From Siphonodentalium dalli (taxonomy: Eukaryota > Mollusca > Scaphopoda > Gadilida > Siphonodentaliidae), in contig CP136065.1 in NCBI GenBank assembly GCA_032622095.1, forward strand, positions 110,711,195 through 110,775,194: a DNA stretch of 64,000 nt. Direction: 5' to 3'. Positions 62,328-64,000 of the stretch are shown here, in pieces (within the stretch, counting starts at the first letter, position 1; every line of letters begins with the position of its first letter). Below the pieces are notes generated by a model. It was not told the origin of the DNA. It was given only the letters and a program-made list of their open reading frames with translations, and made no database searches. The position numbers and the translations under genes were made by a program.

Positions 62328-63283
62328 GTTAGTATTAGCATTACCCAGAGTTTGTTGAATTGTTATATTAATTGTTATTTATTACTCCATCGCGAAACAA
62401 CATGTATTACCAAAAATGTAATGATGTTCAATCTCGGATATATTGTGATATTGTGTCGGATATTTGGCTGATTTCTAAGGGTGGCATATCAGCATAACAA
62501 ACTAATGGAGAAAAACACCGCATCTGCCATCATATTTACTACAATGGCAATCAAATTAAATAGACCTGGTGAATGTCGAGCAAAATGGCCGCCACAATGG
62601 ACGCAATCTTGCATGTCTGGCGTCTATGCGGACACTTTTTTTTCGTGTTAACATCCAAAAGAAGAGATCTCAAGAAAGAAAATGAGTGGGGTGAAGTTGA
62701 GTCTTGAGAGGCAAAGGTCAACCAATATCTCTGCAGTGTATAATTCCCCTCCCCTCTGTAAAACATACGGGAGTGTGCCAATCAGCTATATATACTACCA
62801 CCACATATAGGCTTGTGCACAAAGCACACACTGTTCTGCTTTTGTAACTATTTCGCCAAGATTCCAACTGCGCAGGTTTTATACTTTGTGTCAAAATCAA
62901 TCTTGCCGCAATTGATATAGGCACGGCTCTTCGTTACAGCCGACTGTTCAAAATATATTTGAGTGTACGTATCTTTTGTGCGCAACAAAATCGTTCACCT
63001 TGTTCACCTTGAGTGTAGAGCTGTCAATCACACCCAGCGTATAATTAATAGTTTGGTAAGCCCGTGCTTTTATATTTCGTTGTTGGCAATTTGTCAGCAT
63101 TGTAAGTTAATATTACTGTGTACGTTCACCCACCTTGCTTTACTCAGGCTGTGACACATGTTGTCAGATATAATTATGGCTAATTGATGCAAGGTCGGAG
63201 ATATGGTTAAGCAACTGTCGATGGTAATCGACAAAATCGTTTAATTTGTTCGCGGGTGGATACATATACATATGTTCTACAAT
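62328..63283. other. No gene recognised
   Basis: Non-coding as far as I can see. If the 62.3 kb exon is real this is its intron. Confidence 0.4.
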
Positions 63284-63551
63284 TAAAGGTACTCAATCCG
63301 ATCATACGCTCCTAAATTACTATTTCTTTGGCTTCGGGGGTAACAAATATTTTATTCGAGTCGAGGAACCCATCCATCAAAGCTCAGAGTGATCAGATAT
63401 CGATTTTTGAAGTTTGTTAATTTATCGAGATGTGGCCCAGAAAACATGTGGTCAAACGGACAAATTGCGGATGAATCAAGTGGTTATGTTTTACCCCCGA
63501 AGCCAAAGGAATAGTAATTTAGGAGCATCTGATAGGATTGAGTACCTTTAA
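63284..63551. repeat. Inverted-repeat element, AAAGGT..CTCAATCCGAT family, copy 2
   Basis: Left end TTAAAGGTACTCAATCCGAT followed by GCTCCTAAATTACTATTTC and TTGGCTTCGGGGGTAA; the right end carries the inverse of all three (TTACCCCCGAAGCCAA, AATAGTAATTTAGGAGC, ATTGAGTACCTTTAA). A complete foldback MITE with arms near 70 bp. Confidence 0.8.
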
Positions 63552-64000
63552 TGCATGCTATAGTATGTGTCCTTGTACCACGTAACAATGGCTGGAATAA
63601 ACTAGCAATCAATCAATCAAAAGCAGTAATCAGTAATGGCTGTACAACTCAGCTCGTTATTACGGTTAATAATAACAATATCATTCGCACGGTATACATA
63701 TTAGGCATATTAGGCAATAGCCATGCATGGTCACGTAAACAATACATAATCATTGGTTTGTAGTCACGTGAACAATTAATATCGGAGTGTATGCAGTTTA
63801 GAATTGTCAGCGAATGACATTTTGAGAATTTTAAACCCGCGCATTGCTTTACTGTCAACTTCATTGAACAGTAGAATTGTCCGACCCCTGCCCCATGTTA
63901 CCTTCCTGTGAGGAATGCTACGAATAGTGAATCTTGTAGTTATGAAAAAATTATGTCGCGCGAATCGTTATCATGCTCGTCAACGTCGTACATGTTCAGT

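Overview
The window is 64 kb of AT-rich, intron-bearing animal DNA. A calponin/transgelin-type muscle gene with spliced exons, an invertebrate-style 5S rRNA fragment, 2A-bearing LINE remains and many families of inverted-repeat transposons fit a lophotrochozoan, most likely a marine mollusc. I cannot name the species. Host coding sequence is sparse. A 100-N assembly gap lies at 50989-51088.

Layout. 1-7.7 kb: a 3.2 kb terminal-inverted-repeat (TIR) element (1430-4624) carries a nested hAT-type element (2469-3625), and a paralogous segment at 6.0-6.6 kb preserves its empty site. A near-perfect 101-bp palindrome lies at 6581-6681. 8.0-10.7 kb: a 5'-truncated LINE whose reverse transcriptase frame is broken by one stop codon, with a 3' hairpin and an AATCAT tail. 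12-17.4 kb: small transposons, an 0.86 kb unknown repeat and a 5S rRNA fragment. 18.6-20.9 kb: a second copy of that repeat, split by a PIF/Harbinger-like element with TAA target duplications. 21.0-26.9 kb: another TAA-flanked element into which a 4.94 kb composite transposon has jumped. The composite has two apparently identical 451-bp direct end repeats, each with its own TIRs, around an I-PpoI-like His-Me finger nuclease and a Mutator-like DDE transposase in tail-to-tail array. This is the most interesting object in the window. 27.2-28.0 kb: decayed LINE endonuclease with a readable 2A motif. 31-38 kb: three copies of a repeat, the third split by a 4.73 kb element with perfect 19-bp TIRs. 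38-39 kb: a long foldback element.

Host genes. At 39.4-41.4 kb on the plus strand are the 3' exons of a probable secreted gene ending in a PAN/apple-like cysteine exon, made by a roughly 1 kb tandem duplication that left one dead exon. At 44.2-48.5 kb on the minus strand are four joined exons of a calponin-family gene; its first exon was not found. At 62.2-62.3 kb is a possible signal-peptide exon. The rest (49-64 kb) is LINE fragments, tandem repeats and small inverted-repeat elements.

Nested insertions give relative ages: the composite transposon is younger than the PIF-like element it interrupts, and its matching end repeats suggest a recent arrival. Family names for elements without a transposase rest on target-site duplication length and terminal bases only.
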